A stretch of DNA of 64,000 nucleotides from Candidatus Electrothrix aestuarii (GCA_032595685.2 CP159373.1:827001-891000); one strand, 5' to 3'; shown: positions 1-9,990, counted from the stretch's first letter. The notes: generated from the letters alone by a model not told the origin. Numbers and translations are program-made.

Positions 1-910
1 CTGTTCCGCTGAAAACAGAACTATCCCCAAGGAACGACCACGTTCTGATATATCAATTATCTGTCTTAGAATGGGTGAATTCTTCGGCAAATCTGACCCT
101 GCGTATTTATTCAGCTCATCTATGAAAACAATAATTCTGGAAGGAATATTTTTCTCATTATCTGTGAGTTGCCCAAGCTTGAGATCATAAATTGTCCTGA
201 TCACATCGCCAAAAACAAAAGATTGCAAGTTTTCGTCAAGTTTTGCAATATCAACTACAAAGACCTCGTTTTCCTTAATCTTCTCCAATTCGGAACTCAG
301 TCGAACTTCGCCTCGTTCAGGTACCACCCGGTTTCCAAACATACTATTTTTCAGTGACTTGGAGATAATCCGCTTGAACTTTCTCCAGCTCTGCACGGTG
401 ATGTCCTTGTCAGGGCGACCACTGTTTGCCTTACCATATTCGCTGATTTCATTTTCCAGCCTATCCCAATCACGAATTCCCGCAAAGCTTCCTTGTCTTG
501 ACTGAATATAATGACACGCAGATTCCATTGTTCCTGTCGCATCTTCAATGTTTGCAAAAAGGAGATCCAGACTATCAAGATCTTCATCAAAAATGTACTT
601 ATAACGAAATCCTTTCTTCTCTTCTATCAGTTCATCAACATAATTTTTCTGGGCGTATGTGTTGGAAAAGTCTTCCTGCTCATACGGAAAAAAATATTTT
701 ACGTTTTCAAAAGGTTTCGGTTCAATACCAAGCTCCTCATATCGTTTGGCATCTGTTTCTGTAAATTGGTCAGAATCGGGTCTCTTGTCCAGCGTCAGCA
801 AATCTCGACCTTTAACGTTGATGACAACAAACGCAACCGATTCGTCACCAAACGGTTTGTCCTCTCCAATTTGGCTCATTCGATGCTGGATACCTTTTAA
901 CAAAAACATT
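1..910 (-). pseudogene. HerA-like ATPase, C-terminal part of a gene split by an insertion sequence (runs off left edge)
   Basis: The minus strand is open from about 910 to the window edge (about 303 codons). It encodes the C-terminal half of a DUF87/HerA-type P-loop ATPase. The Walker B region reads IIVFIDELNKYA and is followed by RGRSLGIVLFSAEQ, an arrangement typical of HerA-like hexameric translocases. The first residues (MFLLKGIQHRMSQ) are not a true start. They continue exactly from AKTSYAM, which ends the N-terminal part at 2204-2745. Removing the element at 911-2203 plus one target-site copy restores AKTSYAMFLLKGIQ in frame. HerA proteins translocate DNA and often partner NurA nucleases, and a NurA-like gene lies just upstream. 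As it stands the gene is interrupted and probably inactive. Confidence 0.8.
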
Positions 911-2203
911 GGAATGTAAAAAAAATAACTTCCCGATTTGCTCCACTGCTGTAAAATATCCTGTATTATGAAAACAGCACATTACACATCAGAAGTAGAG
1001 GAAGGCATGCAGCTATTTGCAGCAACACTTAATGAACGAGATTTTCGTCGCTATGCGGCAATCGAAGCTCTAAAGTTGGGGCACGGCGGTATTAGCTACA
1101 TTTCAAAGTTGTTATCCCTTGATCCCAAAACAATTTCTAAAGGAATCAAGGAGATTTTAAAAAAACATTAAATCATGAATATATCAGGAAGCCTGGAGGC
1201 GGTCGTTCGTATATTGATGAGAAATATCCCAATATTCACAAGGTTTTTCTGTCGATAATTAAAGAACATACCGCTGGATGCCCGATGAATGATGACATTC
1301 GCTGGACGTATCTAACCCACCACGAAATTGTCGAAAAATTAGCGAAGAAAAAAATCTTTATTAGCTCTCCCACTGTTGCTGATTTACTCAAGTTTCATGG
1401 CTTTAAAAAGCGTAAAATGAGCCAATGCAAGACAATCAAAGATGTTGAAAACAGAGATGAACAATTCATAAATATAGAGAGACTACGTAATATCTACACC
1501 CAAGCAGGAGAACCAGTTGTCAGTGTTGACAGCAAGAAAAAGGAACCGTTTGGCAGTTTGTATCGAGAAGGTGAAGTCTATTCAACAAGTTCCCCTGAAG
1601 TATATGATCATAGCTTTGCTTCCTTGCAAACCGGTTTATCCGTACCTCATGGCATTTTTGATATCAATAAAAATAAAGCATGTGTTAACATAGGGTTGTC
1701 TCGCGATACCGCCGAGTTTTTCTATGACAGTATGGTTTTGTGGTGGGAGACTTATGGAAAGATTGAGTACCCTGATGCTAGAAAATTGTTAATTCTTTGT
1801 GATGGTGGTGGTTCAAATGGTTGCAGACATTATGTTTTCAAGGAAGCTGTGCAAAAATTAGCCAATACGCTTGGTCTTAGTATTCGTATTGCCCATTATC
1901 CGGCCTATTGCTCAAAATATAACCCCATAGAACACAGGGTTTTCCCTCATATAACCAGAGCGTTATCCGGTGTTGTCCTGGATAGTGTACAGACAGTGAA
2001 ATCTTTGATTGAGAGTAGGGCAAAAACAAAAAAAGGTTTAGAAACCTACGTGAATATAGTGGATAAAATCTACGAAACGGGCAAAAAGGCGTCGGAGTTG
2101 TTTATGGAGAATATGCCTATCGTTTTTGACCAGTTCCTGCCGAAATGGAATTATAAGGCCGTGCCAGTTTTTTGAAATCGGGAAGTTATTATTTTTTTGT
2201 TCC
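911..2203 (+). mobile_element. ISAzo13-family insertion sequence, complete (about 1.29 kb)
   Basis: The element is bounded by imperfect inverted repeats of about 29 bp at 911-939 and 2175-2203. They share the core AATAACTTCCCGATTT and the outer tetramer GGAA. The target duplication is either ATT (908-910 and 2204-2206) or CATTG (907-911 and 2203-2207); the shared G makes the boundary ambiguous. The single transposase matches the ISAzo13 family. Insertion is within the minus-strand HerA-like gene, and excision with one duplicate removed restores that reading frame exactly, so the event looks recent. Confidence 0.88.
968..2175 (+). CDS. ISAzo13-family transposase, two frames joined by a probable -1 frameshift
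   Basis: The first frame (968-1171) ends KGIKEILKKH-stop. The second is open through 1285 to the stop at 2173-2175. The switch point is a run of seven A at 1159-1165 followed by C. A -1 slip there gives ILKKTLNHEYIRKPGGGRSY, which continues into the catalytic part without a gap. PGGGR, the ILCDGGGSNG stretch and the YNPIEHRVFPHI stretch are typical of the ISAzo13 (Rhodopirellula-type DDE) transposases. The product would be about 402 residues, the family's usual size. The poly-A run suggests programmed ribosomal or transcriptional slippage, but a simple inactivating indel is possible. The stop codon lies in the right inverted repeat. Confidence 0.82.
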
Positions 2204-2745
2204 ATTGCATATGATGTTTTGGCAGCAAGCCCGGAAATACCACTTATATTTAAATGCGCCCCCTCCGGTCCTATTAAAAATTTCCCGTTAAAATTAACCG
2301 GCAACAAAACCTGTTCATTTTTATTTTTCGAGTACATCTGGATATATCCACACGGCAACGCATTCTGCACATTCGCCAGTCCCAACGCCTCGCTAACCTC
2401 CTCGTTATTGGCGAGTCTTACTTGGCTGCCGTCTTGGACAGGTGTATAAATTGCTTTGGTATTCTTAACTACGCTGGCCTTAATATAGTTCATACCGACT
2501 CGTCGAGTTGGAGCGGGCGTATCGACCTCGCCGAAGTCGTTCGAAATAAAAGCTCCCATATATCCAGGTGTATCGGTGATATGATTTATTTCTTCAATAA
2601 CACCGTATGTCTTCGATCCCTTCAAATGCTCTACGACAACCACGTCAAATGGATCAAGGATGCATTCTGGGGATGTCCAGAAATAAAATTCATCAATGGT
2701 GGTCGGCTTGTTTTCAAGTGCTGTGACTTTTCCGATAACTTTCAT
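2204..2745 (-). pseudogene. HerA-like ATPase, N-terminal part of the split gene
   Basis: This part encodes residues 1-181 of the ATPase interrupted by the ISAzo13 element. An N-terminal beta-rich domain of the kind seen before the ATPase core in HerA proteins (about 1-150) is followed by KFLIGPEGAHLN and a Walker A-like segment GISGLAAKTS (169-178). Translation now runs into the element and continues for about 55 foreign residues to 2038. The start ATG at 2745 lies 14 bp downstream of the NurA-like gene's stop, indicating one operon. The rest of the protein is encoded at 1-910. Confidence 0.8.
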
Positions 2746-2759
2746 AATAGTTGGGCAGG

Positions 2760-3938
2760 TTAGAGGAGATGCATAATTACATGATCACTTAGACGACGGC
2801 TCTTCAAGCAACGTTCTGTCAAGTGTATCGGATATAGGTGGTTAGCCCATCGCTGATCACTTCCATAGCAGGTGGGATTGCGTTCCCAAACAATATGTGC
2901 TGAAATAGTGTTAATCTCATCACTCTCCAAACCATCCCTCACGGTTCTGTCATCCACTAAGAGCCTTTCAACTTTTACAACGCCATCAAAAGGACTTACA
3001 GTATGTTTAATATGACGAATCCTGACATACCAAGCAGCGAAATGAACTGCACCGCCTTCTCCAGTGGCAACATTCGATTTAAATTTAAAAGCAGGGGTAC
3101 GATGGTAGAGTGGAAGTTGTGCAATTAATGAGGCGTTCGATTTTCCCTTTTGATCGCAACTCTTTTCAGGATTAAATCTTTTGGAAACACCGATTACGCA
3201 ATTATAATTACTTTTCAACTGAGAAATATCCTTAAATGATCCCCGCTTAATATTTTTATATTCAAGAGAGCCATCTTTAATCAGCATGTTGCCTGGAGTT
3301 AAAACCCGTTCTTCTTTCACCAGCCAATTTACAAACTCTTTCTCCATACCCAGCATTTCATCATGCAGGTTAGAAATCGCCAGATCTGCATAATCTCTGC
3401 CACTCAAGTCAGGATAAGAAATGATTTTATAGAGAGAAAGATCAAGTCTTTTTAATGAGGATTCAGCATTAATTTTGTCACATAAATTTCTAAAAAAAAT
3501 ACTCTTTTTCCCCCCGTCCTGATCAGCAACTGAAGGAACAGCAAGTATTAGTCTATTATCAGTACGGAAATTCTTAATATATCCTTCGATATTACGCCGA
3601 CAACACGACGCACCGATTTGACCAAGCAATATTGGATAAACTCGATTATTGTATTCAATATCGTCTAACTTGTAGACTCGGCGAGAACCATCAAGAAAAA
3701 AAGAAAATAAGGGAACCTGTAGCTTAGAAATCGTCTCAACAGGCTTTCGTAAATCAATCCACTTTTTATGCCTTTCGGTTTCACCATACTTATCGAAAAC
3801 AAAATCTCTTTCTTTTTCATGGAAAGGCTCAGGCGCTAAGTCTGCTTCACAGCAATACCGATGAGTAGAATAGCTTTTCCCGTAAGTTTCTTGCTCAAAT
3901 ATTTTTAGAGGGCTTACCTCTTTTACCGTCCTTTTCAT
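2760..3938 (-). CDS. NurA-like nuclease domain protein, partner of the HerA-like ATPase
   Basis: The product is 392 residues. It shows two acidic signatures like those of NurA-fold nucleases: FFLDGSRRVY (Asp83) at the end of a hydrophobic strand and LIKDGSLEY (Asp222). The C-terminal part holds a conserved-looking YHRTPAF and HFAAWYVRI. NurA enzymes are manganese-dependent 5'-3' exo/endonucleases that act in complex with HerA hexamers. The gene sits directly upstream of the HerA-like gene on the same strand and follows the methyltransferase, which supports a three-gene DNA-processing or restriction operon. The family call rests on motif pattern and context, not on a profile search. No signal peptide or membrane segment is visible. 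Confidence 0.6.
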   Translation of the reverse strand: MKRTVKEVSPLKIFEQETYGKSYSTHRYCCEADLAPEPFHEKERDFVFDKYGETERHKKWIDLRKPVETISKLQVPLFSFFLDGSRRVYKLDDIEYNNRVYPILLGQIGASCCRRNIEGYIKNFRTDNRLILAVPSVADQDGGKKSIFFRNLCDKINAESSLKRLDLSLYKIISYPDLSGRDYADLAISNLHDEMLGMEKEFVNWLVKEERVLTPGNMLIKDGSLEYKNIKRGSFKDISQLKSNYNCVIGVSKRFNPEKSCDQKGKSNASLIAQLPLYHRTPAFKFKSNVATGEGGAVHFAAWYVRIRHIKHTVSPFDGVVKVERLLVDDRTVRDGLESDEINTISAHIVWERNPTCYGSDQRWANHLYPIHLTERCLKSRRLSDHVIMHLL

Positions 3939-3970
3939 CTTGAACTATCTAGCATAATGTTATTCGAAAA

Positions 3971-4078
3971 TTAACGATAAAAATCCCTCATCCCCTGCTG
4001 CGCCAGCACCAAAGCAGCAGTCTCCACCTTCGCCCTCAGAATACAGGGACTCAGAGATACTGTCAAAAACTCCATCTC
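3971..4078 (-). pseudogene. Remnant of a second rsmE 3' end
   Basis: The minus strand reads FLTVSLSPCILRAKVETAAL followed by VLAQQGMRDFYR-stop. It closely resembles the C-terminus of the intact rsmE at 5710-6435 (FATVSLGPRILRAETAALAA...VLAQQEMGNL). Nothing upstream continues the gene: the fragment abuts the 3' end of the methyltransferase gene after about 27 bp. The fragment is clearly diverged from the intact copy, with substitutions and a small indel, so it is not a recent perfect duplication. It may be a gene end displaced or carried in when the methyltransferase gene arrived. Confidence 0.7.
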
Positions 4079-4104
4079 GGGAATGTTCCCGTTTTGAACA
4101 GTGC

Positions 4105-5637
4105 CTATCCATTACCCCCAAGAACAGCATCGACAATGGCGTCAATTTCACAAGGATTAATTGACGTCTTTATCTCTTGTACCTGTTTCCCGATTTCCTT
4201 CACCTGTTTCCGTGTTGGAAATCTCATCACTCTAATTTCAGTAGCATTTACCTGCGTATTCCCCGAAATACACCTGAAATATTTATCCATAAAGGAAGAG
4301 TTAAAAACTGCTGCAAGACCATACGCTTCAAGGCTGGTTAAATTCTCTTCAGACAACCCGATATAATTTATCTTATTCCCGAAACCGATTACTCTACAAT
4401 CATGAGCATTTTCAAAGTGAACTCCGGAAACTAATCGACGTTTTTCATCTTTTGATGAAAAACGTTTTAACAAAACAAACGTCCCGTTTTTCATCGTATG
4501 TTTTTCATGCCCTTCATCAAGAATGAGCGACACGTCTTTTTTATGATTACCCGTCCATAGTGCTGTTAACGGAGTAACATTATGAGGACGATAAAGCGGT
4601 ACGGAATGCGGCAGGTTCGTTTCCTCCGAAATATACTTCCGAGCTCTATGCTCGACGACTCGACCTGTCGAAATGAAATAACCAGCACGCTCAAAAGTAG
4701 TTGGAAGAGTTTCAGCTAGCCGTAATATATCAGCTTCATTCGATGACTCAGGGATACGGATAATTCGCTGGTCATTTGAAGGATCAATAATAAGTTCAGA
4801 CGGGTATTGTTCTTCATCTGCGATATTGATATTGGCATCGCAGTCACTTGAACGAACAGTAACTCTTTTTTGCTTTTTTCCTTTAATAAAATGACAAATA
4901 ATATTTTCCTGAAGAACTGCGGAATGGCTATCTCTGAACACCTTATCACGATGTTTGAAAATATGTATCAGGTCGAGTGCCGATTCTGTTAACAAATATG
5001 ACCGGAACCCCTTGAAATATAATCCATTAGTAAAACTACGCGGTGTAATCGTTATCATCTGCCCCCCCTCTTTCATACATGCCATAACAATAGCCATGAA
5101 GGAAGCATAAATATTCGGATCACCATGATAAAGATCAGCCGCCACCTTTGCATAAGGCGACTTTGTCACACTACACTTAAAGTATGGAGGATTAATAACA
5201 GAAATATCAAAATCACGAGAAAGTGGCTCTTTATCCGGGCGTGCAAGAACAAAATCTTCGCAACGTATTTCAAAGCTGAATAATCTGTCTTGTCGGGTAA
5301 AGGTATCCTGCACGATCATTAAGGTTTGCTCTAGGTTCGGCAGGGCTTCACAATCCACTTCATAGAGCGTTGCGTGAACTGTTTTGTAACCAAGGTCTAA
5401 ACACCGTAAGGCAGCTGAAACCGTGAGTATGCCTGTTCCGGCCCCGGCATCTAATATGCGTACAGCTTTGGCTTTGCTCTTCGACTTACTTATCAAAGAA
5501 GCCATATACTCAGACACAACGGAGCCTGTAAAGAACTGCCCTAACGCTTTACGATCATCTAAAGACTTTTTTTGTAAAAATTCAGCCTGAAGACCGGCAA
5601 TATTATCTTTCGGCTCAAAGAGCGATTGCTGATACAA
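4105..5637 (-). CDS. N6-adenine DNA methyltransferase, Eco57I/gamma type
   Basis: The product is 510 residues. An N-terminal GQFFTG (33-38, motif X-like), the SAM-binding DAGAGTG (63-69, motif I) and catalytic NPPY (149-152, motif IV) appear in the order of gamma-class adenine methyltransferases such as the Eco57I and BsuBI/PstI groups. The C-terminal half (about 300-510) would be the target-recognition region. No classical restriction endonuclease is adjacent. Instead NurA-like and HerA-like genes follow on the same strand, so the enzyme probably protects self DNA in a defence or DNA-processing module, although a solitary or regulatory role is possible. The gene is flanked by the intact rsmE 3' end on one side and a second rsmE 3'-end remnant on the other. 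Confidence 0.85.
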   Translation of the reverse strand: MYQQSLFEPKDNIAGLQAEFLQKKSLDDRKALGQFFTGSVVSEYMASLISKSKSKAKAVRILDAGAGTGILTVSAALRCLDLGYKTVHATLYEVDCEALPNLEQTLMIVQDTFTRQDRLFSFEIRCEDFVLARPDKEPLSRDFDISVINPPYFKCSVTKSPYAKVAADLYHGDPNIYASFMAIVMACMKEGGQMITITPRSFTNGLYFKGFRSYLLTESALDLIHIFKHRDKVFRDSHSAVLQENIICHFIKGKKQKRVTVRSSDCDANINIADEEQYPSELIIDPSNDQRIIRIPESSNEADILRLAETLPTTFERAGYFISTGRVVEHRARKYISEETNLPHSVPLYRPHNVTPLTALWTGNHKKDVSLILDEGHEKHTMKNGTFVLLKRFSSKDEKRRLVSGVHFENAHDCRVIGFGNKINYIGLSEENLTSLEAYGLAAVFNSSFMDKYFRCISGNTQVNATEIRVMRFPTRKQVKEIGKQVQEIKTSINPCEIDAIVDAVLGGNG

Positions 5638-5709
5638 AGTTTTCCCTCTATCTCACATCATTTTCCAGTCGTTAGTTCCCGCCCTCAAAGAGGAAGTGAA
5701 AATGCTTTT

Positions 5710-6435
5710 TTAACGCAACGCGAGATTCCCCATCTCCTGCTGCGCCAGCACCACCGCAGCCAAGGCAGCAGTTTCCGCCCGCAAGATACGCGGCCCCAGC
5801 GAGACCGTTGCAAATCTGTCCTCCTCTGCATAGGCAACCTCATCAGGATGAAAACCACCCTCCGGCCCGATCAACACCAGCACGGGCTGTCCGTTGCCCA
5901 AGTCAAGAGCGGAAAAAGGCGTCCCCGCCTCGTTCTCCCAAGGCATGATCCTATGTCCCTCTTCCGGAAAGGGAATTTCTTTCAGGGCAACCGGCGCACA
6001 AATCTGCATCGGGATCGGCCTACGGCATTGCTTACAGGCCTCGAGCATAATCCGCTGCCAGCGTTCGAGCTGCTGCCCAGCCTTGCCCGGATTTTCACAG
6101 TAGCGGGTAATCACCGGAAGAAAGGTATGGACGCCGAGTTCCGTGGCCTTTTGCACTAACAGGTCCATCTTTTTTCCCTTCAGCACGGCCTGGGCCAGGG
6201 TCAGGGAAACGCCATCGTTGGAGGCATCCTGCCGGGACAGCACCTGAAAGACCACCTCTTTCGCACTGACCCGAGTAATCTCCCCGAAAACCACAGCCCC
6301 TCTGCCATCGAAAAGCTCAGCACTGTCACCAACCTGCATCCGCAGGACATTACGGATATGATGGGCCTCAGGCCCGGTGACCAGGACCAGCTCTTCCTCT
6401 TCCTGGACCACCGGATCATAAAAAAAACGTCGCAT
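5710..6435 (-). CDS. rsmE: 16S rRNA (uracil(1498)-N(3))-methyltransferase RsmE
   Basis: The 241-residue product starts MRRFFYDPVV, the usual RsmE N-terminus. An upstream in-frame methionine (6537) lies inside the Lys-rich tail of the preceding gene in another frame and is unlikely. AAGGAAAT before 6435 is a fair ribosome-binding site. An N-terminal PUA-like domain with GPEAHHIRNVLR (about 21-32) is followed by a SPOUT methyltransferase domain with LIGPEGGF and SLGPRILRAETA, the knotted SAM-binding region. It methylates U1498 of 16S rRNA in the cytoplasm. The gene begins 8 bp after the stop of the secreted-protein gene 6444-7016. Its 3' end adjoins the putative defence module, and a diverged copy of that end lies at 3971-4078. 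Confidence 0.93.
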   Translation of the reverse strand: MRRFFYDPVVQEEEELVLVTGPEAHHIRNVLRMQVGDSAELFDGRGAVVFGEITRVSAKEVVFQVLSRQDASNDGVSLTLAQAVLKGKKMDLLVQKATELGVHTFLPVITRYCENPGKAGQQLERWQRIMLEACKQCRRPIPMQICAPVALKEIPFPEEGHRIMPWENEAGTPFSALDLGNGQPVLVLIGPEGGFHPDEVAYAEEDRFATVSLGPRILRAETAALAAVVLAQQEMGNLALR

Positions 6436-6443
6436 AAAAAAGC

Positions 6444-7016
6444 TTATTTCCTTTTTGAACCTTTTTTCTTCGACCCTTTCTTCCTTTTCGACCCCTTCCT
6501 CTTTTTCGATCCCTTCTTTTTTGATCCTTTGGACCACCCTTGTTCAACATAGTGAACGATAATGGTGGGGATCTCATTTCGGAGAATCAGAAAAAATCTG
6601 GAACCGGGATAAATCTCATACGAGTTAAAAATAGCCTGCCACCCTCTGGAGTGGTGTTCTCTATAGCGCTGAAGAACCCGTTTGAGAGGGGCGCCAGTCA
6701 TATGAGAAAATTGCAACACAAGCAGGACATCAGCAGGGGACATCCGGCGCTTATGAATCAAGCGCCTAACTCTCTGCGCAGGTACCTGATAGGCATTGCA
6801 GAGATCCGTGATATAGACATCTAGTCGTACTTCGCTGACAGTGTTTAACTTTGTCAGGAACTGATCAAACTGGACATCGCCGGTGTTCATGACAACGGTG
6901 TTAACAGTATTAACGGTGTTGACCGTAACATTATTCGTGACTCGGGTTTGATTTGCCTGAGCAGAAAACACGCTAAGGATACAGAGCGACAGGGTGAACA
7001 ACACAATTTTTTTCAT
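6444..7016 (-). CDS. Secreted protein of unknown function with a Lys/Ser/Gly repeat tail
   Basis: The product is 190 residues. A clear signal peptide (MKKIVLFTLSLCILSVFSAQA, cleavage about residue 21) is followed by a low-complexity NTVNTVNTV stretch. A compact central domain of about 110 residues carries many Arg and aromatic residues. The last 35 or so residues are an almost pure tail of GSKKKGSKKRKGSKRKK-type repeats. Such tails commonly bind anionic polymers (nucleic acid, peptidoglycan, polysaccharide), but the partner cannot be told from sequence. I do not recognise the central domain. The tail makes the DNA A/G-rich, so repeat-length variation between strains is plausible. It lies just upstream of rsmE and may be cotranscribed. 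Confidence 0.7.
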   Translation of the reverse strand: MKKIVLFTLSLCILSVFSAQANQTRVTNNVTVNTVNTVNTVVMNTGDVQFDQFLTKLNTVSEVRLDVYITDLCNAYQVPAQRVRRLIHKRRMSPADVLLVLQFSHMTGAPLKRVLQRYREHHSRGWQAIFNSYEIYPGSRFFLILRNEIPTIIVHYVEQGWSKGSKKKGSKKRKGSKRKKGSKKKGSKRK

Positions 7017-7167
7017 TAGAATGACTCCTGAAGAATAAAAGTAAGGAAAAGAGAAAAAAGCCCCTTATGACGAGACACCATCCCTAAACAGCCCTAAACA
7101 TCCCTAAAGGGAGAGGGCTTCGGCACAACAACTTTTTTCCTCCACCTCTCCAAAATAGAACACAAAA

Positions 7168-7689
7168 TCACTGTCCGCCGCGCACCAGGCGGACCGCATA
7201 GTTAAAGCCGCAGGGGTAGATGTTGGAAAGGCCATTAGAGAAAATGACTCCCCACGCGCCACCCGAATTGCCAGCATCCAGAGACTCGGACCAGAGAGCT
7301 GAACTCGGCGTATTTGGGAAACGGGTAAGATTAATTGCAGGATCAGAGCATTGCTCCTCGACGATGGAGTGCAGCTCGTCGATATTAGGCAGCCGCCAGT
7401 CCTTGTAGCCAGCAAAACCGCCCTTGGCATTGATTGCACCAGGCTGCTGCAAAGCCCCCTGCCATGTGAAGTTACTTGGCGAGCTGGTCTTGCAGTTATC
7501 TTTCTCAGCCCCTTCAAGGCATTGCTTCCACATCAGGCCGGTTTTACTGTCCGTGATTGTGCCATCAAGGTTGTCAATCAGCTGACTGTCCGGGGTTGAG
7601 GCCGGAATGGACGTCGGTTTGCAAATCTGAGTAGCATGGGTGGTTGCGACGAAAAACATGCAGCAGAGTATCAAGAAAAATACTCGCAT
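7168..7689 (-). CDS. Secreted DUF1566 (Lcl C-terminal-like) protein
   Basis: The start MRVFFLILCCMFFVATTHA gives a standard signal peptide; the longer frame from 7737 would bury it, so 7689 is preferred. The mature part has LIDNLDGTITDSKTGLMWKQC, the W-x-G-A-L stretch, GYKDWRLPNIDELHSIV, ALWSES and an ending NYAVRLVRGGQ. These are hallmark motifs of the DUF1566/Lcl fold, found in exported lectin-like or adhesion proteins. Several cysteines (IC, QC, NC, QC, PC) could form disulfides after export. Function is unknown. A 5' structured region lies upstream at 7737-7786. Confidence 0.8.
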   Translation of the reverse strand: MRVFFLILCCMFFVATTHATQICKPTSIPASTPDSQLIDNLDGTITDSKTGLMWKQCLEGAEKDNCKTSSPSNFTWQGALQQPGAINAKGGFAGYKDWRLPNIDELHSIVEEQCSDPAINLTRFPNTPSSALWSESLDAGNSGGAWGVIFSNGLSNIYPCGFNYAVRLVRGGQ

Positions 7690-8048
7690 AATATGGCTCC
7701 TGGTTGAAAGAAAAAGGGGGAAGTATGGTTGTTGCAATAGTGCCGCGACGTAGGTCGCGTTTCAGATCCCCCTGCGTGCGCACTATCACCTTGCGGATTA
7801 AACAACGAAATACCTGACTACTACTGAAGCCCTACCGGGGACAGGCGGCCGGTCAAAGGAGAAACTGCACGGGCTGTCTATTTGAGCACTGGGGAAGACG
7901 CAGTGAAAAGAACGCTACCTAAGATTGGCAGACTGGCAAACGACAGAACTTTGGCGTACTGTTTTCGCGTTCCCTCCTCCTTATGTGATAACATAAATGC
8001 CGAACTGCCAGAAAATATTACCCTAGCCAACAATATAAAACAACGAAC
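7690..8048. other. Non-coding stretch between the DUF1566 gene and the yajC terminator, with one structured segment
   Basis: No convincing gene is present. Positions 7737-7786 form a closed structure: an outer stem ATAGTGC/GCACTAT encloses a CGCGAC-GTAG-GTCGCG hairpin. It lies about 48 bp upstream of the DUF1566 start on the minus strand, so it could be a 5' leader structure. The rest shows no recognisable signal. Confidence 0.35.
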
Positions 8049-8090
8049 AAAAAAACCGTAGCCCTGTATACCTACAGAAACTACGGCTTT
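8049..8090 (-). terminator. Rho-independent terminator of the tgt-yajC operon
   Basis: On the minus strand a stem AGCCGTAG/CTACGG is followed by a run of seven T (plus-strand A run at 8049-8055). The plus strand also has T-rich sequence after the stem, so it may work in both directions. It lies about 45 bp past the yajC stop. Confidence 0.75.
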
Positions 8091-8136
8091 TCTCTTCTTC
8101 ATACCCTATGAAGATGCATCAACACCCGCCGATGCC

Positions 8137-8478
8137 TCACCCTTTTTTCGCTGGGGCGGCCTGCTTGTCTTCCACCGGGGGAATGGGAGCAATATAGCCG
8201 CGATGGACCTTGATCCGGACCCCGTCCGTGATCTCCAGGGTCACGGCGCTGTCGGTTAAGCCAGTGATTTGCCCGTGGACACCGCCTCCGGTCATCACCT
8301 TATCCCCTTTTTTCAGGTTGGTGAGAAAATCCTGCTGCTCCTTGGCCTTCTTTTGCTGCGGACGAATAAGCAGAAAATAAAAAACAATAAAGATCAGGAT
8401 GAGCGGGATAAACTGGGCAATACCTCCTCCAGCTGGTCCTGCGGCTCCTGCTCCCTGTGCGTAGGCGACTCCAATCAT
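8137..8478 (-). CDS. yajC: Sec translocase accessory subunit YajC
   Basis: The 113-residue product has one N-terminal membrane segment (FIPLILIFIVFYFLLIRPQQKK) followed by KGDKVMTGGGVHGQI and a basic C-terminal tail, the standard YajC layout and length. YajC associates with SecDF in the inner membrane and supports protein export. It follows tgt on the same strand, the conserved tgt-yajC-secDF order of many proteobacteria. secD is not downstream here: a terminator follows. Confidence 0.93.
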   Translation of the reverse strand: MIGVAYAQGAGAAGPAGGGIAQFIPLILIFIVFYFLLIRPQQKKAKEQQDFLTNLKKGDKVMTGGGVHGQITGLTDSAVTLEITDGVRIKVHRGYIAPIPPVEDKQAAPAKKG

Positions 8479-8685
8479 GGAAATAAATCCTCCAAAGATA
8501 ATTCTTCTCGTGGTTATATGAAAGTGTCGGGAGAAAAATTCATTAGATCCTCCCGATAAACTTTCACTTTTTATTGTTCCGACCCAGAGGGCCGGAATAG
8601 GTATTTATATAAAAGTGTGGGCATCTCCCTTGAGTTACCCAATCTAACTTCCACTTTTTCCCACCCAGGAAGGGCGAAATGCATA

Positions 8686-9873
<1,188 letters not shown>

Positions 9874-9990
9874 TTAGCCTGTGCAGGGGAATGCGTCAAT
9901 AGAAAAAGAATTTCTTATTCCTGCACAGGAGGACTGATATATCTGTATTTTTCTAATTTTTCCAAATAAAATACATCCCCAAAAAGCCGG

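Noticed and set aside
3960-4151. 63-aa minus-strand ORF over the rsmE remnant
   Set aside because: It is in a different frame from the recognisable RsmE-like C-terminus and overlaps the methyltransferase end.
7737-7786. Cloverleaf-like fold considered as a tRNA
   Set aside because: Only two stems, no anticodon or T-loop pattern and wrong length.
7878-8102. Minus-strand ORF of 74 aa
   Set aside because: Its first codons overlap the strong yajC terminator hairpin, no ribosome-binding site is present and the sequence has no recognisable family.
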